A DNA stretch of 64,000 nucleotides from Streptomyces sp. NBC_00236 (GTDB lineage Bacteria > Actinomycetota > Actinomycetes > Streptomycetales > Streptomycetaceae). Location of the stretch: assembly GCF_036195045.1 (NCBI RefSeq), contig NZ_CP108100.1:4898001-4962000 (forward strand), in the 5' to 3' direction. The translations under genes and the position numbers were made by a program. Of this stretch, positions 57,151 through 64,000 are shown piece after piece; the first letter of the stretch is position 1; each line of letters opens with the position of its first letter. The notes under the pieces are model-generated. The model saw only the letters and a program-made list of their open reading frames with translations. It was not told where the DNA came from and searched no databases.

Positions 57151-58434
57151 GTGACCGAGCCCCTGTCCGAACACAGTGCGGACGTGATCGTCGTCGGGGC
57201 AGGCCCGGCCGGCTCCACCACCGCGTACTACCTCGCCAAGGCCGGACTCGACGTCCTCCTCCTGGAGAAGACCGCCTTCCCGCGCGAGAAGGTCTGCGGC
57301 GACGGCCTCACACCGCGTGCCACCAAGCAGCTCGTCTCCATGGGCATCGACATCTCCGAAGAGGCCGGCTGGCTGCGCAACAAGGGCCTGCGCATCATCG
57401 GCGGCGGCGTCCGGCTCCAGCTGGACTGGCCGGATCTCGCCTCGTACCCGGACTACGGACTGGTCCGCAAGCGCGACGACTTCGACGAGCAGCTGGCCCG
57501 CCAGGCCCAGAAGGCCGGCGCGCGGCTGTACGAGCGCTGCAACGTCGGCGCCCCCGTCAAGGACGAGCGCACCGGCCGGATCACCGGCGTGGAGGCGAAG
57601 CTCGGCGAGGAGAAGACCCCGGTCACCTTCCACGCCCCCCTCGTCGTCGCCGCCGACGGCAACTCGACCCGGCTCTCCGTCGCGATGGGCCTGCACCGCC
57701 GCGAGGACCGCCCGATGGGTGTCGCGGTCCGTACGTACTTCACCTCGCCCCGCCACGACGACGACTACCTGGAGTCCTGGCTGGAACTCTGGGACAAGCG
57801 CGGCGCCGAGGACCGTCTGCTGCCCGGCTACGGCTGGATCTTCGGCATGGGCGACGGCACCTCCAACGTCGGCCTCGGCATCCTCAACTCCTCCTCCGCC
57901 TTCAAGGAGCTGGACTGGCGCGAGGTGCTCAAGGCCTGGTGCGCGTCCATGCCCGAGGACTGGGGCTACACGCCCGAGAACATGACGATGCCGATCCGCG
58001 GTGCCGCCCTCCCGATGGCCTTCAACCGTCAGCCGCACTACACCAAGGGCCTGCTGCTCGTCGGTGACGCGGGCGGCATGGTCAACCCGTTCAACGGCGA
58101 AGGCATCGCGTACGCCATGGAGTCGGGTCAGATCGCCGCGGACGTCATCGTCCAGGCCCACGCCCGTGCGACCCCGGCCCAGCGCGAACTGGCCCTGAGC
58201 AACTACCCGAAGGTGCTCAAGGAGACCTACGGCGGCTACTACACGATGGGCCGCGCCTTCGTGAAGCTGATCGGCAACCCGAAGGTCATGAAGGTCGCGA
58301 CCCAGCGCGGCCTCACCCACCCGCTGCTGATGAAGTTCACCCTGAAGATGCTCGCCAACCTCACCGACCCGACGGGCGGCGACGCGATGGACCGCATCAT
58401 TAACGGCCTGACGAAGGTTGCGCCCCGCGCCTAG
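57151..58434 (+). CDS. FAD-dependent geranylgeranyl-reductase-family protein, MenJ-like
   Basis: GTG 57151 gives 427 residues. DVIVVGAGPAGSTTAYYLAKAG is the FAD Rossmann motif, KVCGDGLTPRATKQL and LLVGDAGGMVNPFNGEGIAYAMESG are family signatures of geranylgeranyl reductases. In mycobacteria MenJ of this family saturates one isoprene of menaquinone; actinomycete menaquinones are partly hydrogenated. With menG 0.8 kb upstream and nuo downstream this role is likely here (inference). A lipid-modifying reductase is the alternative. Confidence 0.88.
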   Translation: MTEPLSEHSADVIVVGAGPAGSTTAYYLAKAGLDVLLLEKTAFPREKVCGDGLTPRATKQLVSMGIDISEEAGWLRNKGLRIIGGGVRLQLDWPDLASYPDYGLVRKRDDFDEQLARQAQKAGARLYERCNVGAPVKDERTGRITGVEAKLGEEKTPVTFHAPLVVAADGNSTRLSVAMGLHRREDRPMGVAVRTYFTSPRHDDDYLESWLELWDKRGAEDRLLPGYGWIFGMGDGTSNVGLGILNSSSAFKELDWREVLKAWCASMPEDWGYTPENMTMPIRGAALPMAFNRQPHYTKGLLLVGDAGGMVNPFNGEGIAYAMESGQIAADVIVQAHARATPAQRELALSNYPKVLKETYGGYYTMGRAFVKLIGNPKVMKVATQRGLTHPLLMKFTLKMLANLTDPTGGDAMDRIINGLTKVAPRA

Positions 58435-58461
58435 GCATGGGGGCGTAGTCGCGCTCCGCGC

Positions 58462-59667
58462 CTAGGCCTTGGGGCATTGCCTCGTCCGTACGAAGTGGAC
58501 CGGGGCCGCGAGCACCACGAGAAGTGCCGTCGCGGCTCCGAGCCACATGACCGCGTGGAGCGAGGCGTGGTCGACGACGGAGCCGCCCGCCAGTGCGCCG
58601 GCGGCGATCGTCGCCTGGAACGAGGCGGTGAACAGGACCGAGGCCGCCTCGGGGGTGCGGGGCGCCGCGCGGGTGAACCAGGTCTGTGAGCAGACCGGGA
58701 CCGCGCCGTAGCCGAGCCCCCACAGAACGAGGAGTGCCGGCGCGCCCGCTTCGGACCGGCCGAGGACGGGCAGGAGCGCCGTCGCCGCGGCGATCGTGGC
58801 GGCGGCGGCCCCGAAGGCGGTGTGCGGCCGGCGCGTCACCAGGGCGCCCCCGAGGAAGTTGCCGGCCACGCCTGCTGCCCCGTACACGAGCAGGAATCCG
58901 GTGATGGTCCCCGGACCGGCGTCGGCGAACTCCCGGAGGAACGGCGTTACATACGTGTACGTGCCGAAATGTGCCAGTACGACGAGGAACGTCATCAGCA
59001 GTGCGAACCGGGTGTCCGGGCGGCGCAGCAGGGCGCGGAGCACGGCCGGGCGGGTGACCCGCTCCGGCGGCAGCGCGGGCAGCGTCAGGAGCAGCAGGGC
59101 CAGCACGCCCGTGGACAGCAGCCCCATCGTGACGAACGCGGTGCGCCAGCCCGCCAGATCGCCGATGAGGGTTCCGGCGGGGACTCCGAGCACGGAACCG
59201 AGGGGGACCGCGGCGAAGATGACCGCGGTCGCCCGGGCGGCGGACGGGGCGGGGACCAGCCGGCCGGCCAGACCGGCGCCGATCGACCAGAAGCCGCCGA
59301 TGGTGATGCCGACCAGGACCCGGGCGACGAGCACGACCCAGTAGGCGGTCGCGGCGGCGGTGAGGAAGTTGGCCACCGCGAGGAGCAGAACGAAGGCGGC
59401 GAGCATCAGCCGCCGGTCGGCGCGGGCCGTCGCGAGGGTCACGACCGGGGCGGCGACGGCGGCCAGGAGGCCCGGCATCGTCATCATCAGGCCCGCCGTG
59501 CCGTCCGCGACGGCGAAGTCGGCGCCGATCGGCGTCAGCAGACCGACCGGCAGGATCTCGGTGGTGACGACGGCGAAGATGCCCAGCGTCACGGAGAGGA
59601 CCGCCAGTGGGCCGCGTAAGGGCGTGGGGGACGCGGTGTCGGTACGGGGTGCGGTCGTGGTGGACAT
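58462..59667 (-). CDS. MFS transporter (DHA1 drug:H+ antiporter type)
   Basis: ATG 59667 gives 401 residues with about 12 transmembrane helices. VTTEILPVGLLTPIGADFAV is the N-terminal DHA1 motif, and VARVLVGITIGGFWSIGAGLAGRLVP and GVPAGTLIGDLAGWRTAF match the motif A/C regions of the arabinose-efflux/chloramphenicol-type (AraJ/CmlA) permeases. The substrate is unknown. Its C-terminus is tightly packed against the MenJ-like gene stop on the other strand. Confidence 0.9.
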   Translation of the reverse strand: MSTTTAPRTDTASPTPLRGPLAVLSVTLGIFAVVTTEILPVGLLTPIGADFAVADGTAGLMMTMPGLLAAVAAPVVTLATARADRRLMLAAFVLLLAVANFLTAAATAYWVVLVARVLVGITIGGFWSIGAGLAGRLVPAPSAARATAVIFAAVPLGSVLGVPAGTLIGDLAGWRTAFVTMGLLSTGVLALLLLTLPALPPERVTRPAVLRALLRRPDTRFALLMTFLVVLAHFGTYTYVTPFLREFADAGPGTITGFLLVYGAAGVAGNFLGGALVTRRPHTAFGAAAATIAAATALLPVLGRSEAGAPALLVLWGLGYGAVPVCSQTWFTRAAPRTPEAASVLFTASFQATIAAGALAGGSVVDHASLHAVMWLGAATALLVVLAAPVHFVRTRQCPKA

Positions 59668-59736
59668 GGCGGGCCGTCCTGGGTTCGGTGACGCGGGAGC
59701 TGTTCGCTCCAGTTCACAAGCTCCCGGGTACGGAGT

Positions 59737-59793
59737 CCGGCAGGTTCCCGACCTCACCCCCGGCCGCTGGGGGTGAGGTCGGGAACCTGCCGG
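59737..59793 (-). terminator. 25-bp perfect inverted repeat
   Basis: The arms 59737-59761 and 59769-59793 pair perfectly over 25 bases around a 7-base GGCCGCT loop. It lies upstream of the MFS gene and just downstream of the nlpC-side terminator on the minus strand. It may isolate MFS transcription from nlpC read-through, or serve as a structured leader of the MFS mRNA. Confidence 0.75.
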
Positions 59794-59800
59794 GAACGCC

Positions 59801-59840
59801 GAAGGGCCGCGGCTCCCGAGCGGGGGAGCCGCGGCCCTTC
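59801..59840 (-). terminator. 17-bp-stem terminator of the NlpC/P60 gene
   Basis: Arms 59801-59817 and 59824-59840 pair perfectly over 17 bases around GAGCGG. It lies 61 bases beyond the NlpC/P60 stop on the minus strand, and only 7 bases from the 25-bp hairpin, so the two form a double block. Confidence 0.85.
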
Positions 59841-59862
59841 GATGTGCGCCGAGGCGCTTGTG

Positions 59863-59903
59863 AATCCGTGAACTCGAATCCGTGAACTCGAATCCGTGAA
59901 CTC
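59863..59903. repeat. 14-bp direct repeats after the NlpC/P60 gene
   Basis: AATCCGTGAACTCG is repeated at 59863 and 59877, with a third copy at 59891 that runs into the NlpC/P60 stop codon. Three tandem copies suggest slippage. The gene end therefore lies inside a repeat. Confidence 0.85.
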
Positions 59904-60747
59904 AGAGGACGCGGACCGCACCCGACGGCGGGTCGTAGTCCAGGGACTTCTGCACCACACCGGTGGAGGAGTTCTGCGCGCCGACGAACTGGCCGCCGCC
60001 CACGTAGATGCCGACGTGGTACGCGCTGCCCGCGCCGCCCCAGTACAGGATGTCGCCCGGCTGGAGGTTGCTCAGCGAGACCTGGGTGCCCGCGGTCGAC
60101 TGGCTCTGCGAGACGCGCGGCAGGTCGACGCCCACCGTGCGGAACGCGGCCTGGACGAGGCCGGAGCAGTCCCAGGAGTTGGGGCCGGTGCCGCCGGAGA
60201 CGTACGCGTCGCCGATCTGCGCCTGCGCGAACGCGACGACGGAGGCGGCGGTGCCGGTGGCGGTGGAGGAGTACGACGTCGTCGCGGTCGACGAGGAGCC
60301 GGACGAGGACGAGCCGGAGGACGTGCTGAGCGTCGTGCGCTCGGCGGAGCGGGAGGCGCGCTCGGCGGCCTCCGCCTTGGCCTCGGCCTCGGCCTTCGCC
60401 TTGGCTTCGGCCTTCTTCTTGGCCTCGGCCTTGCGGACCGCCTCGGCCTTGGCCTTCTTGGCGTCCTTGGCGGCGGTGGCGGCCGCTGCCTCCTCGTGGG
60501 CCTGCGTCTCCAGGTCCAGGGCGACCTGCTGCGTGGCCTCGGCGGACGCCGCGACGGTGGTGGAGACCCCGGCCGTGATGGTCGGCATCTCGATCGTCTG
60601 GGTCACCGGCTCGGCCTGGGCCGGACCGGCAGCGCCTGCGACCGCGATGGTGCTGAGGACGCCACCGGCAACTCCGGCTCGCAGCGCCGTCTTCGAGGCG
60701 TTTCGGCGGGGCTTCCGGTGGCTGGGTATGAGAGCGGTGTGGGACAT
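59902..60747 (-). CDS. secreted NlpC/P60 peptidoglycan hydrolase
   Basis: ATG 60747 gives 281 residues. A signal peptide (SHTALIPSHRKPRRNASKTA ... AAGPAQA, about 1-36) is followed by an Ala/Lys/Glu coiled-coil (75-130), a Ser/Thr linker, and a C-terminal NlpC/P60 domain with the Cys-His-His triad region: WDCSGLVQAAF (Cys), YHVGIYVGGGQFVGA (His) and downstream QNSSTG. It cleaves peptidoglycan stem peptides during growth. It carries a long 5' region with a GTGATCAC palindrome. Confidence 0.93.
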   Translation of the reverse strand: MSHTALIPSHRKPRRNASKTALRAGVAGGVLSTIAVAGAAGPAQAEPVTQTIEMPTITAGVSTTVAASAEATQQVALDLETQAHEEAAAATAAKDAKKAKAEAVRKAEAKKKAEAKAKAEAEAKAEAAERASRSAERTTLSTSSGSSSSGSSSTATTSYSSTATGTAASVVAFAQAQIGDAYVSGGTGPNSWDCSGLVQAAFRTVGVDLPRVSQSQSTAGTQVSLSNLQPGDILYWGGAGSAYHVGIYVGGGQFVGAQNSSTGVVQKSLDYDPPSGAVRVL

Positions 60748-60873
60748 GGGTACTAGCGCTATCAGGGCCTCAGGGGTCCCATCAAGAAACGTGTGTTGCG
60801 ACACAGTTACGTCCGGAATCTGTGAATCCGCTTTCTGAGGGCCTTTATTGACGCCGTAACGGGCAAAACGGGC

Positions 60874-60901
60874 ACCCGTGATCACCGCTGTGATCACGGG
60901 T
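60874..60901. promoter_or_regulatory. palindrome ACCCGTGATCAC-CGCT-GTGATCACGGGT
   Basis: The 12-base arms (60874-60885 and 60890-60901) are perfect, and each contains GTGATCAC, a palindrome in itself. A T-run follows on the plus strand, so it could also be a terminator. It sits 127 bases upstream of the NlpC/P60 start, in the 794-base gap 60748-61541. A Crp-like site (GTG-N6-CAC) or other operator is possible. The rest of this gap shows no gene. Confidence 0.5.
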
Positions 60902-61257
60902 TTTCAGCAATACGCCCGAATTGCCCGTCACTTACCATCCGTTCACACCGTTGGCCAAGCCCGCTTCTCCGGCCCCCTCGCGCGAGTGACGCAGGTCACA
61001 GCATGGTCTCTGCCTGACGGGCATACGAGGGGCTCGCGCGAGGAGTGCTCCGCCGCGGATGTCCGGCGCCGGGGAACTGGCCGCGTGCCGCGAATGATTC
61101 GCCCGATTGGGGGCGTATGCCGGGGTGCGTCCACTTCGCTCCCTCGGGCCCCCGCGCGAGTGACGCCGGCCTGGGCCCAGAGTGGGGCAGATCCCTTTAT
61201 CACCCGATCGCGTCCATCGCCAATTTGGTGCCCGGCGCTGTCGCTTGATAGAGCGAC

Positions 61258-61275
61258 ACCCCTTTGACCAGGGGT
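61258..61275 (+). other. small hairpin in the nuoA upstream region
   Basis: ACCCCT-TTGACC-AGGGGT (61258-61275) is a 6-bp hairpin about 270 bases before nuoA. AGGAGGTG follows at 61282-61289 and resembles a Shine-Dalgarno, but the 63-residue frame after it is not protein-like. It may be part of the nuo leader. Confidence 0.3.
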
Positions 61276-61444
61276 AACAGCAGGAGGTGTCACGTCTCGT
61301 GATCACTCGGCCGCTTCGTGTACGAAGATCACCGCTCATCCGACTTCATGATCGTTCGTCAGGTGGTGGAGATCACAAAGGCGTTGTCGTACCCCGTGTC
61401 GCAGATCACAGGACGGCAGGCATAGGATGCGGGGCAGTCGGGCT

Positions 61445-61460
61445 TGTGAACTGCCTCACA
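61445..61460. promoter_or_regulatory. Rex-type operator upstream of nuoA
   Basis: TGTGAACTGCCTCACA matches the Streptomyces Rex operator TGTGAAC-N3-TTCACA with a single mismatch. It is 82 bases upstream of the nuoA start. Rex is a NADH/NAD+ sensing repressor of respiratory genes; in S. coelicolor the nuo operon is among its targets. Binding is predicted from the motif. Confidence 0.78.
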
Positions 61461-61541
61461 TGTGCACGATCTTGGTGAGGTGGCGAGCCAGGTCGCCCGA
61501 TGCGGTCCAACGGTCAAGGACGACTGGAAGGAGCGAGGAGC

Positions 61542-61901
61542 GTGAATGCCTACGCGCCCATCCTCGTGCTCGGCGCCCTCGGGGCAGGCTTTGCGATCTT
61601 CTCCGTGGTCAGTGCCACGCTTATCGGTCCCAAGCGGTACAACCGGGCGAAGCTCGAAGCGTACGAGTGCGGTATTGAACCCACCCCGACTCCAGCCGGA
61701 GGCGGCCGTTTTCCCATCAAGTACTACCTGACGGCGATGCTCTTCATCGTCTTCGACATCGAGATCGTCTTCCTCTATCCCTGGGCGGTCACCTTCGACG
61801 CCCTCGGGATCTTCGGGCTCGTCGAGATGCTGATCTTCGTGCTCACCGTCTTCGTCGCCTATGCGTATGTATGGCGACGTGGCGGCCTGGAATGGGACTG
61901 A
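61542..61901 (+). CDS. nuoA: NADH-quinone oxidoreductase subunit A
   Basis: GTG 61542 follows GGAAGGAGCGAGGAG; 119 residues, the standard size. Three transmembrane helices, and the conserved YECGIEPTP and FDIEIVFLYPWAV motifs (with the latter acidic residues in the quinone/proton region) identify NuoA. It is the first gene of the nuo operon, which continues off the window. A Rex-type operator lies upstream. Confidence 0.97.
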   Translation: MNAYAPILVLGALGAGFAIFSVVSATLIGPKRYNRAKLEAYECGIEPTPTPAGGGRFPIKYYLTAMLFIVFDIEIVFLYPWAVTFDALGIFGLVEMLIFVLTVFVAYAYVWRRGGLEWD

Positions 61902-61918
61902 GGGGCTGAGGGGCACAC

Positions 61919-62473
61919 ATGGGACTCGAAGAGAAGCTGCCCAGCGGCTTCGTGCTGACCACTGTCGAGCAGGCCGCCGGCTGGGTACGGAAGTCCTCCG
62001 TCTTCCCGGCCACCTTCGGCCTCGCCTGCTGCGCCATCGAGATGATGACGACCGGGGCCGGGCGCTACGACCTGGCCCGGTTCGGCATGGAGGTCTTCCG
62101 CGGATCGCCGCGGCAGGCGGACCTGATGATCGTGGCGGGACGGGTCAGCCAGAAGATGGCGCCCGTCCTGCGGCAGGTCTACGACCAGATGCCGAACCCC
62201 AAATGGGTCATCTCCATGGGGGTTTGCGCGTCATCGGGCGGAATGTTCAACAATTACGCCATTGTTCAAGGTGTTGATCATATTGTCCCGGTTGATATCT
62301 ATTTGCCGGGCTGTCCGCCGCGGCCCGAGATGCTGATGGACGCGATCCTCAAACTCCACCAGAAGATCCAGGGCTCCAAGCTCGGGGTCAACGCCGAGGA
62401 GGCCGCCCGCGAGGCGGAGGACGCGGCCCTCAAGGCACTGCCCCTGATCGAGATGAAGGGGCTGCTGCGATGA
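61919..62473 (+). CDS. nuoB: NADH-quinone oxidoreductase subunit B
   Basis: The 184-residue protein has the N2 cluster ligands in [13 protein letters not shown] (paired Cys), [18 protein letters not shown] and [13 protein letters not shown]. This subunit carries the [4Fe-4S] cluster N2 that reduces menaquinone. The stop overlaps the nuoC start (ATGA). The C-terminus has an Ala/Glu-rich extension compared with E. coli. Confidence 0.97.
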   Translation: MGLEEKLPSGFVLTTVEQAAGWVRKSSVFPATFGLACCAIEMMTTGAGRYDLARFGMEVFRGSPRQADLMIVAGRVSQKMAPVLRQVYDQMPNPKWVISMGVCASSGGMFNNYAIVQGVDHIVPVDIYLPGCPPRPEMLMDAILKLHQKIQGSKLGVNAEEAAREAEDAALKALPLIEMKGLLR

Positions 62474-63183
62474 GCGACCAGGAGTCCGGCGCGGGCGGCG
62501 TTCCCGCCCCGCGTGACGAGCACGGCGAGGTCATCGGCGTACGCAAGGGCATGTTCGGCGCCAACAACGGCGGCGACACCTCCGGCTACGGCGGCCTCGT
62601 CCGTACCGTCGCCCTGCCGGGCGCCACCGCGCGCCCGTACGGCGGCTGGTTCGACGAGGTGGCCGACGAGCTCGAAGGGGCCCTGGAAGAACAGGGACTG
62701 CTTCCGGAGAACGCCATCGAGAAGACGGTCGTCGACCGCGACGAGCTCACCTTCCACATCGCCCGCGAGCACCTGCCCACCGTCGCCAGGACCCTGCGCG
62801 ACGACCCGGCACTGCGCTTCGAGCTCTGTACGGGGGTGAGCGGCGTCCACTTCCCCGGTGACAAGGGACGCGAGCTGCACGCCGTCTACCACCTGCGCTC
62901 GATCACCCACGGTCGGCTCATCCGGCTGGAGGTGTCCGCGCCGGACGACGACCGGCACGTCCCGTCCCTCGTCGCGGTCTACCCGACCAACGACTGGCAC
63001 GAGCGCGAGACCTACGACTTCTTCGGGCTCGTCTTCGACGGGCACCCCGCCCTCACCCGGATCATGATGCCGGACGACTGGCAGGGCTTCCCGCAGCGCA
63101 AGGACTACCCGCTCGGCGGCATCGCCATCGAGTACAAGGGCGCCCAGATCCCGGCTCCGGACCAGCGGAGGTCGTACTCCTGA
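62470..63183 (+). CDS. nuoC: NADH-quinone oxidoreductase subunit C
   Basis: The ATG overlaps the nuoB stop. The 237 residues carry the 30-kDa subunit motifs: [69 protein letters not shown]. An N-terminal 50-residue extension ([16 protein letters not shown]...) is usual in actinobacteria. It overlaps nuoD (TGATG at 63181). Confidence 0.97.
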   Translation: MSDQESGAGGVPAPRDEHGEVIGVRKGMFGANNGGDTSGYGGLVRTVALPGATARPYGGWFDEVADELEGALEEQGLLPENAIEKTVVDRDELTFHIAREHLPTVARTLRDDPALRFELCTGVSGVHFPGDKGRELHAVYHLRSITHGRLIRLEVSAPDDDRHVPSLVAVYPTNDWHERETYDFFGLVFDGHPALTRIMMPDDWQGFPQRKDYPLGGIAIEYKGAQIPAPDQRRSYS

Positions 63184-64000
63184 TGACCACTCCCCACGCA
63201 ACACCTCGTGCGACAACCGAGGGGACTGTATATACGGTCACCGGCGGCGACTGGGACGAGGTCGTCGAATCGGCGGTCAAGTCCGACGACGAGCGCATCA
63301 TCGTCAACATGGGCCCCCAGCACCCGTCCACGCACGGTGTGCTCCGGCTGATCCTGGAGATCGACGGCGAGACCGTCACCGAGGCCCGCTGCGGCATCGG
63401 CTACCTCCACACCGGCATCGAGAAGAACCTCGAATTCCGGAACTGGACGCAGGGCACCACCTTCGTCACGCGCATGGACTACCTGACGCCGTTCTTCAAC
63501 GAGACGGCGTACTGCCTGGGGGTCGAGAAGCTCCTCGGCATCGAGGACCAGATCCCCGACCGGGCCACCGTCCTGCGCGTGCTCCTGATGGAGCTCAACC
63601 GGATCTCCTCGCACCTGGTGTGCATCGCCACCGGCGGCATGGAGCTCGGCGCCACCACGATCATGATCTACGGCTTCCGCGATCGTGAACTCGTTCTCGA
63701 TCTCTTCGAGCTGATCACCGGCCTGCGGATGAACCACGCGTTCGTCCGCCCCGGCGGCCTCGCCCAGGACCTTCCCCCGGGCGCGGTCGACCAGCTGCGC
63801 GAGTTCGTGAAGACCATGAAGAAGAACCTGCCGGAGTACGACAAGCTCGCCACCGGCAACCCCATCTTCAAGGCCCGTATGCAGGACGTCGGCTACCTCG
63901 ACCTCACCGGCTGCATGGCGCTCGGCGCCACCGGCCCGGTCCTGCGCTCCGCCGGGCTCCCGCACGACCTGCGCAAGACCGACCCCTACTGCGGGTACGA
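63183..64000 (+). CDS. nuoD: NADH-quinone oxidoreductase subunit D, 3' end cut by window
   Basis: The ATG overlaps the nuoC stop. About 272 codons are visible, running off the window edge. The 49-kDa subunit signatures are [60 protein letters not shown] and the quinone-site region. An N-terminal extension ([18 protein letters not shown]...) precedes the family core. The rest of the nuo operon is beyond 64 kb. Confidence 0.97.
   Translation, partial: MTTPHATPRATTEGTVYTVTGGDWDEVVESAVKSDDERIIVNMGPQHPSTHGVLRLILEIDGETVTEARCGIGYLHTGIEKNLEFRNWTQGTTFVTRMDYLTPFFNETAYCLGVEKLLGIEDQIPDRATVLRVLLMELNRISSHLVCIATGGMELGATTIMIYGFRDRELVLDLFELITGLRMNHAFVRPGGLAQDLPPGAVDQLREFVKTMKKNLPEYDKLATGNPIFKARMQDVGYLDLTGCMALGATGPVLRSAGLPHDLRKTDPYCGY

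Noticed and set aside
60748..61300. c-di-AMP (ydaO) riboswitch in the NlpC/P60 leader
   Set aside because: Such riboswitches precede many Streptomyces wall hydrolase genes, but I could not find the conserved core on the minus strand. A covariance-model search would settle it.
61287..61478. Small gene with a good RBS-like sequence (63 residues) before nuoA
   Set aside because: The protein is Arg/Val/Gly-rich without recognisable pattern and overlaps the Rex-type site.

Overview
The window is chromosomal DNA of a Streptomyces or very close relative. It is very GC-rich with GTG/TTG starts, ATGA/GTGA-coupled genes, DUF397/XRE pairs, an afsK/afsR/afsS locus, futalosine-pathway menaquinone genes and an actinobacterial PspAB-HtpX pair. 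No rRNA, tRNA or CRISPR array was seen. Functions are read from motifs and gene order; no database search was run.

Layout. (1) 1-15.2 kb is a phage-tail-like contractile injection system (CIS) of the Streptomyces cytoplasmic type. Its order is membrane protein (cut by the window edge), sheath, tube, tail-assembly protein, a 52-residue protein, a 1048-residue proline-rich protein, second tube, LysM hub, VgrG-like spike, PAAR tip, gp25, baseplate J, baseplate I, and a zinc-ribbon/membrane/discoidin protein resembling CisA. It ends in a 16-bp-stem terminator. (2) 15.2-23.1 kb holds a TetR/DUF1772 divergent pair, an ankyrin/HEAT protein, an XRE-DUF397 pair, a secreted VCBS-repeat protein, a GNAT, a gene remnant, and pspAB-htpX. 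(3) 23.2-29.3 kb holds a P450-ferredoxin pair, a PNPOx-like oxidase, a thiolase divergent from acyl-CoA dehydrogenase plus a deazaflavin oxidoreductase, and a TetR regulator. (4) 29.3-42.8 kb is the antibiotic-regulation locus: a double-VOC protein (probable KbpA), AfsK-type kinase with a PQQ propeller, then two membrane/secreted proteins, a thiolase/DUF35/crotonase operon divergent from a FadD3-like ligase, then AfsS and AfsR. (5) 42.8-45.3 kb holds an amidohydrolase, a MerR regulator and a cold-shock protein. (6) 45.6-58.4 kb carries menaquinone genes mqnA, mqnC, menG and a MenJ-like reductase, interspersed with a receptor-type kinase, an amidohydrolase-like pseudoenzyme, a sigma/anti-sigma/DUF3152 group and an IS605-type tnpB element. 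(7) 58.4-64 kb holds an MFS exporter, an NlpC/P60 hydrolase and the start of the nuo operon (nuoA-D, D cut).

How it fits together. AfsK, its likely inhibitor KbpA, its substrate AfsR and the AfsR target afsS lie in one stretch, with an 11-bp direct-repeat AfsR/PHO-box-like site upstream of afsS. Menaquinone made through the mqn/menG products is the electron acceptor of the Nuo complex, and a near-consensus Rex operator sits before nuoA. Four copies of a 15-bp palindrome (CTGACGG-N3-RTCAG) stand before the thiolase, acyl-CoA dehydrogenase, thiolase/FadD3 and amidohydrolase promoters. This suggests a previously unlinked acyl-CoA (possibly steroid- or cyclic-acid-type) catabolic regulon, perhaps controlled by the TetR protein at 28.7-29.3 kb.

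Most unusual items: the shared 15-bp operator; the disordered proline-rich protein occupying the tape-measure slot of the CIS operon; a DnaA-box triplet followed by five 16-bp iterons before kbpA; a barrel-less amidohydrolase relative beside mqnC; and a one-base discontinuity at the start of tnpB.
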